From Albibacterium sp035514885 (GTDB taxonomy: Bacteria > Bacteroidota > Bacteroidia > Sphingobacteriales > Sphingobacteriaceae), in NCBI RefSeq assembly GCF_035514885.1, contig NZ_DATJCH010000012.1:62001-126000 (forward strand): 64,000 nucleotides of DNA, written 5' to 3'. The position numbers and the translations under genes are program-made. Positions 41,780 through 49,537 of this stretch are shown piece after piece; position 1 is the stretch's first letter; each line of letters starts with the position of its first letter. The notes beneath the pieces were generated by a model. It saw only the letters and a list, made by a program, of their open reading frames with translations. It did not search any database and was not told where the DNA came from.

Positions 41780-42616
41780 ATGAAGCACCTGTTCGACGAG
41801 CTTTCTTACTCGGTAAGCAAGATAACAACCAAAAAATACAGCACGAGTTTCTCCTTAGGTATTTTAGCTCTGAAACCGTCTATTCGTTCTGCAATATATG
41901 CGATATACGGATACGTAAGACTAGCAGATGAAATCGTAGATAGTTTTCATGGGTACGATAAAGAGAAATTACTGAACAGATTAAAACAGGAAACAGAAAA
42001 TGCGTTGCAGGAAGGCATTTCGCTCAACCCGATTTTACAGTCTTTTCAAGAAACCGTAAATCGATATAAAATCGACAAAAGCCTGATTGAACAGTTCTTA
42101 CATAGCATGGAAATGGATCTGCAAAAAATAGATTATAATTCAGAATTGTACGAGGAATACATTTTTGGTTCAGCGGAAGTAGTAGGTTTGATGTGCCTCC
42201 AAGTATTTACGGATGGAAATAAAGAACAATATGAAAGGCTGAAACCCTATGCGATGAAGTTGGGTTCGGCTTTTCAGAAAGTTAATTTTTTAAGAGACTT
42301 GAAAGATGATTATCAGGTTTTGGGCAGGACTTATTTTCCCAATATTGATATGGAAGTATTTGATAATTACGTAAAGTGTCAAATTGAAAAAGAAATAGAG
42401 AAAGAGTTCAAAGAAGCCTTAACAGGGATTAAGAAACTGCCCCATTCATCTATATTTGGAGTGTATTTAGCGTATAAATATTATTTGTCTTTATTTAAGA
42501 AGATAAAAAGAAAATCATCCGTAGAAATACTCAATAACAGGGTTAGTATTCCTAATTCTGAAAAGGCATTTGTGGCGTTCAAAAGTTATATCCGATATAA
42601 AACAGCTTATCTATAA
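41780..42616 (+). CDS. crtB: Phytoene synthase
   Basis: A 278-residue trans-isoprenyl diphosphate synthase that joins two geranylgeranyl diphosphates to phytoene. The two aspartate-rich metal motifs are visible: YVRLADEIVDSF (DxxxD, about residues 46-57) and NFLRDLKDDYQVLGRTYFP (about 169-187). No crtE or idi gene is in the cluster, so the precursor must come from elsewhere in the genome. The stop shares one base with the next start (TAATG). Confidence 0.95.
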   Translation: MKHLFDELSYSVSKITTKKYSTSFSLGILALKPSIRSAIYAIYGYVRLADEIVDSFHGYDKEKLLNRLKQETENALQEGISLNPILQSFQETVNRYKIDKSLIEQFLHSMEMDLQKIDYNSELYEEYIFGSAEVVGLMCLQVFTDGNKEQYERLKPYAMKLGSAFQKVNFLRDLKDDYQVLGRTYFPNIDMEVFDNYVKCQIEKEIEKEFKEALTGIKKLPHSSIFGVYLAYKYYLSLFKKIKRKSSVEILNNRVSIPNSEKAFVAFKSYIRYKTAYL

Positions 42617-43065
42617 TGAAATTTCTTGGTTTACTAATACCAACAATATTCTTTCTGACAAGTTTAACTGATTTGGATATAGTAAGAGTAAATTATAACA
42701 AAGTTATAGCAGACAAGGAACTGTGCAAAAAAATGATTGAAGAATTAGCGGAAACTAAGAACAATCCAGCTACTCATTCGGCTTATTTAGGTGCTTTGCA
42801 AACCATTTGGGCAAATCATGTTTTTAGTCCGATAAGTAAACTCAATACATTTAAAAAAGGAAAGAAAAACATCGAGCAAGCAATCAAAAAAGAACCTGAT
42901 AATGTAGAATTGAGGTTTATTCGTCTTTCGGTTCAAAAAAACACACCGTCTTTTTTAGGATATAAATCAAACATAAATGAGGACACTGAATTTATCAAGA
43001 AAAACCGTCATCGAATTGGTTCAGAGATTGTGCATAAAAATATAAACAAGCTTTTAAAAGACTAG
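42616..43065 (+). CDS. Conserved-looking exported protein of unknown function in the carotenoid operon
   Basis: A 149-residue protein with an N-terminal hydrophobic segment (LGLLIPTIFFLTSL) that could be a signal peptide. The rest is helical and charged (KGKKNIEQAIKKEPDNVELR has a TPR-like ring), ending in a basic helix. I recognise no catalytic motif. It is coupled to crtB by a one-base overlap and is followed by the SRPBCC gene after three bases, so it is part of the pathway transcript. It may help organise enzymes or carotenoid at the membrane, but nothing in the sequence proves this. Confidence 0.7.
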   Translation: MKFLGLLIPTIFFLTSLTDLDIVRVNYNKVIADKELCKKMIEELAETKNNPATHSAYLGALQTIWANHVFSPISKLNTFKKGKKNIEQAIKKEPDNVELRFIRLSVQKNTPSFLGYKSNINEDTEFIKKNRHRIGSEIVHKNINKLLKD

Positions 43066-43068
43066 GCA

Positions 43069-43536
43069 ATGAAACATCAATTATACAAAGAACAACAATT
43101 GCATTGTGATATCGAGACTGCGTGGAATTTCTTCTCTTCTCCGAAGAACTTGTCGAAGATCACACCCAATGATATGAGGTTTACCGTACGGTCGGATTAT
43201 AACAGTGAACAGATTGTTGAAGGAATGATTATCGATTATACCGTTTCGCCGGTGCTGAAAGTTCCGTTGAATTGGAGAACACGGATTACTCAGGTGGAGT
43301 TGAACAGGAGCTTTACTGATTTTCAGGAACGAGGACCCTATAAATATTGGAATCACTTTCATGAATTTATACCCAATAATGAGGGTGTTCTTGTTAAAGA
43401 TACAGTAGATTATGAATTGCCACTCGGTGTGCTAGGCGAAATCTCACATCGGGCATTTGTGAAAAGGAAATTAGCAGACATCTTTAATTTCCGTTACGGT
43501 GTTTTAGAAAAACTTTTTAACCCAATAAAAAAATAA
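43069..43536 (+). CDS. SRPBCC (START-like) ligand-binding protein
   Basis: A 155-residue protein of the polyketide cyclase/START-like fold, close to proteins often labelled cell division inhibitor. The opening is LHCDIETAWNFFSSPKNLSKITP, the middle LNWRTRITQVELNRSFTDFQ, and the end DTVDYELPLGVLGEISHRAFVKRKL. This fold has a deep hydrophobic cavity, so binding a carotenoid intermediate or quinone is plausible. It is placed between the unknown gene and crtZ with spacings of three and one bases. The function is inferred from context only. Confidence 0.82.
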   Translation: MKHQLYKEQQLHCDIETAWNFFSSPKNLSKITPNDMRFTVRSDYNSEQIVEGMIIDYTVSPVLKVPLNWRTRITQVELNRSFTDFQERGPYKYWNHFHEFIPNNEGVLVKDTVDYELPLGVLGEISHRAFVKRKLADIFNFRYGVLEKLFNPIKK

Positions 43537-43537
43537 G

Positions 43538-43996
43538 ATGAATTTTGTAATCACATTGATCACATTTATATTGATGGAAGGAGCCACTTGGATTATCCAC
43601 AAATACGTTATGCACGGTTTTTTGTGGGTTTTGCACAAAGATCATCACGATCACAGCAACGAAGGCGTTCTTGAAAAAAACGATTATTTCTTTGTGTTAT
43701 TTGCTATACCTACGATTGCTTTAATGTATTTCGGTTCATTAAAAGATTTTAATTACTTGTTTTATATTGGATTGGGCATTATGCTTTATGGAATGGTTTA
43801 TTTTTTTGTGCACGATATTTTTATCCATCAAAGGATTAAATTTCTGACCAAGGCCAAAAGTCCCTATTTTTTGGCCCTTCGCAGGGCACACAAACAACAT
43901 CACAAGCATATTGGAAAAGAAGAAGGCGAGTGTTTTGGTTTTTTATTTGTGCCTTTCAGCTATTTTAAAATGTATTTTAATTCCGCTAAGAAATGA
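43538..43996 (+). CDS. crtZ: Beta-carotene 3-hydroxylase
   Basis: A 152-residue membrane di-iron hydroxylase that converts beta-carotene to zeaxanthin. The four histidine clusters are HKYVMHG (about residues 21-27), LHKDHHDHS (about 32-40), HDIFIHQR (about 90-97) and RRAHKQHHKH (about 110-119). Membrane helices lie between them. Length is typical for CrtZ. Its stop overlaps the cyclase start by four bases. Confidence 0.93.
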   Translation: MNFVITLITFILMEGATWIIHKYVMHGFLWVLHKDHHDHSNEGVLEKNDYFFVLFAIPTIALMYFGSLKDFNYLFYIGLGIMLYGMVYFFVHDIFIHQRIKFLTKAKSPYFLALRRAHKQHHKHIGKEEGECFGFLFVPFSYFKMYFNSAKK

Positions 43997-44694
43997 TGGC
44001 ATATACATATTCATTGATATTACTATTTACGATCATCATTTGTTTCATAGCATCTTTCGACAAGCGAATTCTTTTTAACCATCATTTTGGGGCATTTGTA
44101 AAGTCCGCAATTCTTGTGGCCGTTCCCTTCATAGCTTGGGACGTATGGTTTACGGCAACAGGTGTGTGGTGGTTCAATACGGATTATACCCTCGGAATAG
44201 TATTAGCGGGATTACCGCTTGAAGAATGGCTGTTTTTTATCTGCATCCCGTTTTCCTGCGTGTTCACCTATTTTTGTTTTGACAAATTTTTCAAGTTAGA
44301 CTGGCTTTTAGGATTTAATAATATAATCGTTTTTGTCAGTGTGATCATCTGTTCGGTTATTGCTTTGTTGCACGATGACAAGATATATACGCTGGTCACA
44401 GCTATTGCTACCATAACAACTTTAATCTACCTGCATTTTATTGCCCAGGCGGACTGGATTGGCAAAGCATCACTGGTGTTTACAATACTGATGTTAGGTT
44501 TCATTCCGGTTAACGGTGTGCTGACCGGCACCGGACTGGAAACACCCATAGTGAATTACAATCCCCAAGATTTTCTGGGCATACGAATACTAACGATACC
44601 AATTGAAGATGCGGTTTATGGCTATACGCAATTCCTTTTGGTATTGTATTTTTTTAAACGATTTAAACATACACGCGATGAAAACGAAAGATAA
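43993..44694 (+). CDS. Lycopene beta-cyclase, fused CrtYc/CrtYd type
   Basis: A 233-residue membrane protein made of two related halves, each about 110 residues with three helices. Each half holds the cyclase motif: PLEEWLFFICIPFSCVFTY (about residues 75-93) and PIEDAVYGYTQFLLVLYF (about 200-217). In actinobacteria the two halves are separate proteins (CrtYc and CrtYd); here they are fused. It closes the ends of lycopene to give beta-carotene. Together with CrtB, CrtI and CrtZ it predicts zeaxanthin as product. Its last 17 bases overlap the lipocalin start. Confidence 0.9.
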   Translation: MMAYTYSLILLFTIIICFIASFDKRILFNHHFGAFVKSAILVAVPFIAWDVWFTATGVWWFNTDYTLGIVLAGLPLEEWLFFICIPFSCVFTYFCFDKFFKLDWLLGFNNIIVFVSVIICSVIALLHDDKIYTLVTAIATITTLIYLHFIAQADWIGKASLVFTILMLGFIPVNGVLTGTGLETPIVNYNPQDFLGIRILTIPIEDAVYGYTQFLLVLYFFKRFKHTRDENER

Positions 44695-45241
44695 ATTTTT
44701 AGTAGTTGTCTTTTTTATAGGAGTAGTTACCCTCTTAAATTCTTGCGCATCCATTCCTAAAAATGCAAAGGCGGTAAAAAACTTTGATGTCAATAAATAT
44801 TCAGGCACTTGGTACGAAATTGCTCGTTTTGACTTTCGTTTTGAAAAGGATTTAGACAATGTTTCCGCTCAATACAGTCTGGATAAAAAAGGAAATGTGA
44901 GCGTGTTGAACAGTGGCTACAATTTCATAAAAAAAGAATGGAAAAAAGCAGACGGTTTAGCCAAATTCGGGGAAGATGGAGATATAGCTAAATTAAAGGT
45001 TAGTTTTTTCGGTCCTTTTTATTCGGGATATAATGTCGTGGCATTGGATGAAGATTACCAATATGCGTTGATTGCAGGAAAGAATCTGGATTATTTATGG
45101 ATTTTATCGAGAACAAAAGACATTCCCGAAGGTGTTAAAATCAACTATTTGAAAATTTCCGAGGAAATTGGTTATGACACGTCTAAACTGATCTGGGTAA
45201 AGCACGACAGGAACGATAATCCATTTTTGAATGAAGAGTAA
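44678..45241 (+). CDS. Lipocalin (Blc-like) lipoprotein
   Basis: A 187-residue outer-membrane-type lipocalin. ATG 44678 is chosen because it gives a lipoprotein signal peptide with lipobox LLNSC (Cys at about 24). A longer start at 44603 would lie far inside the cyclase gene. The lipocalin signature appears as NKYSGTWYEIARFDFRFEK (about residues 43-61), with later YQYALIAGKNLDYLWILSR. E. coli Blc binds fatty acids and lysophospholipids. In a carotenoid operon it may store or carry carotenoid or oxidised lipid, which is inference. It overlaps the genes on both sides. Confidence 0.9.
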   Translation: MKTKDKFLVVVFFIGVVTLLNSCASIPKNAKAVKNFDVNKYSGTWYEIARFDFRFEKDLDNVSAQYSLDKKGNVSVLNSGYNFIKKEWKKADGLAKFGEDGDIAKLKVSFFGPFYSGYNVVALDEDYQYALIAGKNLDYLWILSRTKDIPEGVKINYLKISEEIGYDTSKLIWVKHDRNDNPFLNEE

Positions 45242-46532
45242 GGTTTCCGTTTTCTGGTTTCGTAGGGATTTGCGATTGGAGGATAATGTGGGCTTATATC
45301 ATGCCTTATCTTCAGGGTTTCCTGTTCTTGCCATTTTTATTTTTGATCCAACAATCTTGAATAAATTAGAAGATAAAAAAGATAGAAGAGTTGACTTTAT
45401 CCATCAGGCACTTTCAATAATAAATGCGGGAATTAGCACATTCAATGCAAGGTTGAATACGTTTTACGGAAATCCGATTGAAATTTTTAAAATTATTTCT
45501 GAGAAATATGCTGTTCAGGGGGTCTTTTGCAATAGGGATTATGAACCGCAAACCGTTGAAAGAGATACAGAAATTTGTCAATTCCTTAAAGAACAAAATA
45601 TTGCTTTTAAAGCATTCAAAGACCAAGTTGTTTTTGACAAAAACGATGTGTTGAAAAATGATGGAACGCCTTATACTGTTTACACACCTTATTCCAGAAA
45701 ATGGAAAGAGTTTTTGAAAGAGCAAAATTACAAATCGCATGATCCTGATTACGCTAGTTTTTTTAAACAGGAGTTTGCCGAAATTCATTCGTTAAGTGAA
45801 ATCGGTTTTGAAAGAACCAACATCACTTTTGAATACCCTGAATTAGATGCGTCACTCATTGATGAATACGACAAATTCAGGGATTACCCTGCAATGCAAC
45901 GGACAACACAGTTGGGTATAGCTCTTCGGTTTGGCACCATCAGTATCCGTAAATGCGTAGCTTTTGCGTTGAACCATAATCAAACTTGGCTGAATGAATT
46001 GATCTGGCGGGAGTTTTTTATGCAAATTTTATATCATTTCCCGAAAGTGGTAACTCAATCTTTCAAAGCGAAATATGATAACATCAAATGGCGAAACAAT
46101 GAGTGGGAATTTGAAAAGTGGTGCGAGGGAAAAACAGGCTATCCGATTGTAGATGCCGGAATGCGACAATTGAATCAAACAGGCTTTATGCACAGTCGGG
46201 TTCGGATGATTGTAGCGAGTTTTTTGTGTAAACATTTACTGATCGACTGGCGATGGGGCGAAGCCTATTTTGCTCAAAAACTGAACGATTATGATTTATC
46301 AGCCAACAATGGGAACTGGCAATGGGCAGCGGGTTCGGGTTGTGATGCTGCACCGTATTTCAGGGTATTTAACCCAATTATTCAAACCGAAAAGTTTGAC
46401 AAAAAGTTGGAATATATAAAAAAATGGCTTCCAGAATTTGGAACAGAGGCTTACCCACAACCCATAGTAGAACATCGTTTCGCAAGAGAAAGGGCTTTAA
46501 AGGTATATGGCCAGGCTGTTAGAGAAAAATAA
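45231..46532 (+). CDS. phrB: Deoxyribodipyrimidine photolyase/cryptochrome family
   Basis: A 433-residue flavoprotein that splits UV-made pyrimidine dimers with blue light, or a close photoreceptor relative. The antenna domain begins FWFRRDLRLEDNVGLYHAL (about residues 8-26). The FAD domain carries LNELIWREFFMQILYHFP, GMRQLNQTGFMHSRVRMIVA and DWRWGEAYFAQKLNDYDLSA, then NNGNWQWAAGSGCDAAPYFR. These are the class I CPD photolyase features. Its start overlaps the lipocalin gene by 11 bases, which places light repair and carotenoid production under common control. It is the last intact gene of the cluster. Confidence 0.93.
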   Translation: MKSKVSVFWFRRDLRLEDNVGLYHALSSGFPVLAIFIFDPTILNKLEDKKDRRVDFIHQALSIINAGISTFNARLNTFYGNPIEIFKIISEKYAVQGVFCNRDYEPQTVERDTEICQFLKEQNIAFKAFKDQVVFDKNDVLKNDGTPYTVYTPYSRKWKEFLKEQNYKSHDPDYASFFKQEFAEIHSLSEIGFERTNITFEYPELDASLIDEYDKFRDYPAMQRTTQLGIALRFGTISIRKCVAFALNHNQTWLNELIWREFFMQILYHFPKVVTQSFKAKYDNIKWRNNEWEFEKWCEGKTGYPIVDAGMRQLNQTGFMHSRVRMIVASFLCKHLLIDWRWGEAYFAQKLNDYDLSANNGNWQWAAGSGCDAAPYFRVFNPIIQTEKFDKKLEYIKKWLPEFGTEAYPQPIVEHRFARERALKVYGQAVREK

Positions 46533-46887
46533 TTAGTAACCCTCGTTTACCAAAAAGAGAAAAAAATCCTTTTTCTCAGAAGCCATTCAAACTGAAAGCG
46601 GAGAAGAAGTGTCTAACAAAGAAGTTAAGAGAAAATTCTAGAAGAATGGTGCAATAATTATCGGTACTGAATCAAAATTAAATTACATTTTTGATTCAGT
46701 TGAAAGACTTGGAGGAGTTTACCAATGAAGATACCGAAAGCGTATTCAATATTTGAGAGAAGAAACTTGAAATCGAACAGCAAATTAAACGCATAAAAGT
46801 TGGTGAGGATGTAAAGATAAGAAAGCGTGGAACCAACAGTGTATTCGATGGTTTGTTAAGCGGAAATTTCAAGGTTCTCTTACGCCT
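46533..46887. other. Gene debris between photolyase and kinase remnant
   Basis: 355 bases with short broken frames, for example FSEAIQTESGEEVSNKEVKR and KIRKRGTNSVFDGLLSGNF, interrupted by stops. I do not recognise their source. A perfect 11-bp inverted repeat, CTGAATCAAAA (46667-46677) with TTTTGATTCAG (46689-46699), lies in it. Overall it looks like decayed coding DNA. Confidence 0.5.
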
Positions 46888-47226
46888 AACTTCCATAGTG
46901 ATTATGCTGTTGAAGAAATACTTGACTTAGAGAATATTCTTGAAGACGTCAGATCTGAAATACTTATAAAATCTTATATTGAACTAGGGTGTTTAGTCAT
47001 CAGCGTTTCGGATAACGGAATAGGTATCGACCCTTACAACCTGGATTTGATATTTAATAAACTTCATAGGGTAGAAAGTTCGGTCGAAGGTAACGGGGTT
47101 GGGCTTTACCTAGTAAAAGAGATTCTAGAAACTTCTGGTGGAAAAGTAGCGGTCAAGAGTGAACAAGGGAAAGGTTCAGTTTTTACTGTGTTCCTTCCAA
47201 TCAAGAGCAAACCAAAGGCGCCATAA
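46888..47226 (+). pseudogene. Histidine kinase remnant (C-terminal ATPase part, internally deleted)
   Basis: An open frame of 112 codons without a proper start. Its first part, YAVEEILDLENILEDVRSEI, resembles the segment after the phosphoacceptor helix. It then jumps directly to VISVSDNGIGIDPYNLDLIF (G1 box), GNGVGLYLVKEIL (G2 box) and GKGSVFTVFLPI. About 90 residues including the N box, as well as the whole sensor and HisKA part, are missing, so it cannot be an active kinase. It precedes a receiver-only gene, probably its former partner. Confidence 0.82.
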
Positions 47227-47367
47227 GGATACGGAGTGCTTGGGTATTTTCCTCCCATAGTCTCTTTTTTTACCTGTTTTAAGATAAATAAAAACTAATT
47301 ATCCATCAGCTTGTCATTCTATTAATTATTGCTATTAAATGGAAGAATTGAAAGCACTAACTATTGT

Positions 47368-47790
47368 ATGTTACGAATTTTACTCGCAGAGGATAATGAC
47401 CTAGTTAGGGATAGCCTCAAACTTTTACTTGGACAGGAACACGACTTTATTGTTGACGATGCAGTTGATGGCGAAGAAGCATTGGCGAAACTCGAAAAGA
47501 TTGAGGTAGATATTGTTATTACTGATCTTAATATGCCAAAGGTTGATGGTTTTGAACTTATAGAAGAGCTGAAAAAATGGAAACCCAAAATTCAGATATT
47601 GGTTTTTTCAGCCCTTGGCAACACTACTCACGTCGCCAGAGCGTTCCGTGCCGGAGCGTCTGCCTATCTGACGAAAGACAGCAGCGCCGATGAACTCATT
47701 TTTGCTCTTCGTCATGTCGCCCAGAAAAAGCGATACCTGAGTTCCAATTTGTCAATGTCAATCTTTGAAAAACATCATCAGTTTGATTAA
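47368..47790 (+). CDS. Receiver-domain response regulator, NarL-like but lacking the DNA-binding domain
   Basis: A 140-residue protein. ATG 47368 is chosen (MLRILLAEDND); the longer start at 47329 adds residues outside the fold. The acidic pocket is LLAEDND, the phosphoacceptor Asp53 in DIVITDLNMPKVDGFEL, the Ser switch in LVFSALGN and the Lys in AYLTKDSS. NarL-type regulators normally continue with a LuxR helix-turn-helix. Here the frame stops after RYLSSNLSMSIFEK and no such domain is seen downstream. It may be a truncated relic of a two-component pair with the kinase remnant, or a stand-alone receiver. Confidence 0.85.
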   Translation: MLRILLAEDNDLVRDSLKLLLGQEHDFIVDDAVDGEEALAKLEKIEVDIVITDLNMPKVDGFELIEELKKWKPKIQILVFSALGNTTHVARAFRAGASAYLTKDSSADELIFALRHVAQKKRYLSSNLSMSIFEKHHQFD

Positions 47791-47859
47791 GGGTGCAAAC
47801 CCGCCCCTTGTATTGCATATTTCATATTTCCAAAAATGAGTTTAGGTTCTGTCCTAACA

Positions 47860-47870
47860 GGTTCACAAAA
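47860..47870 (+). other. Possible right attachment-site repeat
   Basis: GGTTCACAAAA is an exact copy of 37953-37963, and the wider 20-base contexts agree at about 14 positions. Together they would bound a 9.9-kb element holding the integrase remnant and the carotenoid cluster. Both copies run into terminator stems, which could explain the A-run by chance. Confidence 0.3.
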
Positions 47871-47906
47871 AAAGCCTTCAAAGTCAAATGATTTTGAAGG
47901 CTTTTT
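47868..47906. terminator. Bidirectional terminator at the right end of the accessory region
   Basis: The stem AAAGCCTTCAAA / TTTTGAAGGCTTT has a 9-base loop, flanked by A-run and T-run. It separates the response regulator (+) from the convergent SDR gene (-), ending 14 bases before the SDR stop. Confidence 0.85.
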
Positions 47907-47919
47907 AATTTTATTAAAG

Positions 47920-48678
47920 TTAGAAACCATACATACCACCCGAAACAGAAATTTGCTCACCTGTAATCCAAGCTGCATCATCAGAAGCAAGGAAAACAGC
48001 AGCTTTTGCAATATCTTCAGGTTGTCCTCTACGTCCAAGCGGCGTTTTGGCAATAAACATTTTTTCATACTCACTGCCGGCAGTGACACCTGCAGTAGCT
48101 GCTCCTTCTGTTTCTGTAGCTCCTGGCATAATAGAATTAACACGAACGTTCCTTGTACCCAATTCTTTCGACAAGGCAATTGTTATAGCATCCAATGCTG
48201 CTTTAGTTGAAGAATACAACGAGGCTGCCGGAAGTGGCATTTTACTTGACCCTGAACTGATGTTAATGATATTGCCACCCTTATCACCAAACAGCTTCAA
48301 AGCAGATTGGATGGTAAGTATAGAACCCAAAACATTGACATCAAAATGCTTGTGAAAAGTTTCTACCGATACTTGATCAATGGGTAAAAATTGCTGGAAA
48401 ACGGCATTGTTTACAAGGATATCTAAAGTGCCGTATGCCTCATTTGTTTCTTCGAACAACCTTGTTACATCAGCTTCCTTCGATATATCAGCCTTTACTG
48501 CAATGGCTGAGCCTCCATTATCTGTGATAGACTTTACTACACTATCTGCGCTCTCTTTACTTGAAGCATAGTTTACTACAACCTTTGCACCTTCTGCTGC
48601 AAAATGTTTGGCGATAGCTGCACCTATTCCTTTTGAGGCGCCTGTAATTACCGCTACTTTGTTTTCTAATCTAGCCAT
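47920..48678 (-). CDS. Short-chain dehydrogenase/reductase (SDR), glucose-1-dehydrogenase-like
   Basis: A 252-residue classical SDR. The cofactor motif is TGASKGIGAAIAKHF (about residues 13-27), the NNA-type motif LVNNAVFQ (about 90-97), and the catalytic residues are the Ser in NISSGSSKMP (about 140) and YSSTK (Tyr about 155, Lys about 159). SIMPGATETEG follows. The length is typical. It oxidises or reduces an alcohol or ketone with NAD(P); the substrate is unknown. It is downstream of the F420-reductase-like gene by 26 bases, and both probably respond to the same promoter. Confidence 0.92.
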   Translation of the reverse strand: MARLENKVAVITGASKGIGAAIAKHFAAEGAKVVVNYASSKESADSVVKSITDNGGSAIAVKADISKEADVTRLFEETNEAYGTLDILVNNAVFQQFLPIDQVSVETFHKHFDVNVLGSILTIQSALKLFGDKGGNIINISSGSSKMPLPAASLYSSTKAALDAITIALSKELGTRNVRVNSIMPGATETEGAATAGVTAGSEYEKMFIAKTPLGRRGQPEDIAKAAVFLASDDAAWITGEQISVSGGMYGF

Positions 48679-48704
48679 TTCTTTTAGTTTTTAATATTAT
48701 TAGT

Positions 48705-49295
48705 TTATAATTTGATAAGGTTTAAAGTTGATAACGGTCCGCCAGGGAATCGTTGCAGTTTCCCACCTTCATGCAGACTGCCCAAATCAACACCCGCAAA
48801 CCCGATGCGGTTAAGAATACTTGCTACTATTGCTTTGGCATCATCATCATTTCCTGAATAGAAAATCACTCTTTTCCCACCACCAACCTGTGGATTGGCA
48901 GCCAATACTTGTGCATATAAAGTATTAAAGGCTTTAACAACTTTTGCACCTTTAGTCAATTGACATACTACTTCACTGGATGTTTTCGAGCCCGGTTCTG
49001 CTAACACAAATTCCGGACTGTCCCAATTAGTTGGATCTATCACAACTTTACCTTCCAATGAAAGAGGATCCAATGCTTCGGCTACTTGTTGCCAACGTAC
49101 AGCAAGAAGTATTACATCAGCCTTGGCTGCTTCCTCTACCGAACCAGCTACAATATTGCCACCGATTTGCTTTATTTTTTCTTTAAGTGTATCTGCTCCA
49201 CGACTATTGCTGATAACCACTTCGTAACCTGCAGCGGCTACATGTTTTGCGAATGCTGTACCGATAGTTCCGGCACCAATAATTCCTATTTTCAT
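48705..49295 (-). CDS. NAD(P)-binding oxidoreductase, NADPH:F420-reductase-like (COG2085)
   Basis: A 196-residue Rossmann protein. The dinucleotide loop is IGIIGAGTIGTAFAKHVAAAG (about residues 3-23, slightly beyond the glycine motif), and VVISNSRG follows strand 2, with Ser-Arg typical for NADP binding. Then come DVILLAVRW, VIDPTNWDSPEF and VVKAFNTLYAQV, the order found in the F420 reductase-like family. Bacteroidota do not usually use F420, so it likely reduces another acceptor. The promoter upstream shows a perfect 16-bp palindrome. Confidence 0.88.
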   Translation of the reverse strand: MKIGIIGAGTIGTAFAKHVAAAGYEVVISNSRGADTLKEKIKQIGGNIVAGSVEEAAKADVILLAVRWQQVAEALDPLSLEGKVVIDPTNWDSPEFVLAEPGSKTSSEVVCQLTKGAKVVKAFNTLYAQVLAANPQVGGGKRVIFYSGNDDDAKAIVASILNRIGFAGVDLGSLHEGGKLQRFPGGPLSTLNLIKL

Positions 49296-49332
49296 CTTTT
49301 TTAATTTTTAAATTAATTATCAATTTGTATCA

Positions 49333-49398
49333 CAAAGATACTATCGATAGTATACTTATGAAACTAATGTAAGTGATAGTGGTTACTTTCAGGTAACC
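49333..49398 (-). promoter_or_regulatory. Promoter with two palindromic operators for the oxidoreductase pair
   Basis: On the minus strand a perfect -7 box TATCTTTG (49340-49333) is preceded, 20 bases upstream, by TTT as a weak -33 element. The 16-bp palindrome ATACTATCGATAGTAT (49338-49353) overlaps the -7 box and spacer. Upstream, GGTTACTTTCAGGTAACC (49381-49398) is a second perfect inverted repeat with 6-bp arms, like sites of HxlR-type regulators. No regulator gene lies beside it. Confidence 0.6.
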
Positions 49399-49537
49399 AA
49401 AAAATAAAAAGCATGATGAGAGATCAAAGATTTTCCCCGCAGAATGCCCATTAAGTATCATTGTGGAGTAAATGGAAGCCATCTTTATTTATATATTTAT
49501 ACAGAGATAATTCGGCCAGGAAATTATAACTTAGTAT

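Noticed and set aside
46533..46887. A mobilisation or plasmid-type gene between photolyase and kinase remnant
   Set aside because: Only broken short frames are present and none matches a family I can name, so it is listed as debris.
47787..48210. Frames on both strands overlapping the SDR gene end
   Set aside because: The SDR frame explains the region; the alternatives have low-complexity translations and cross the terminator.
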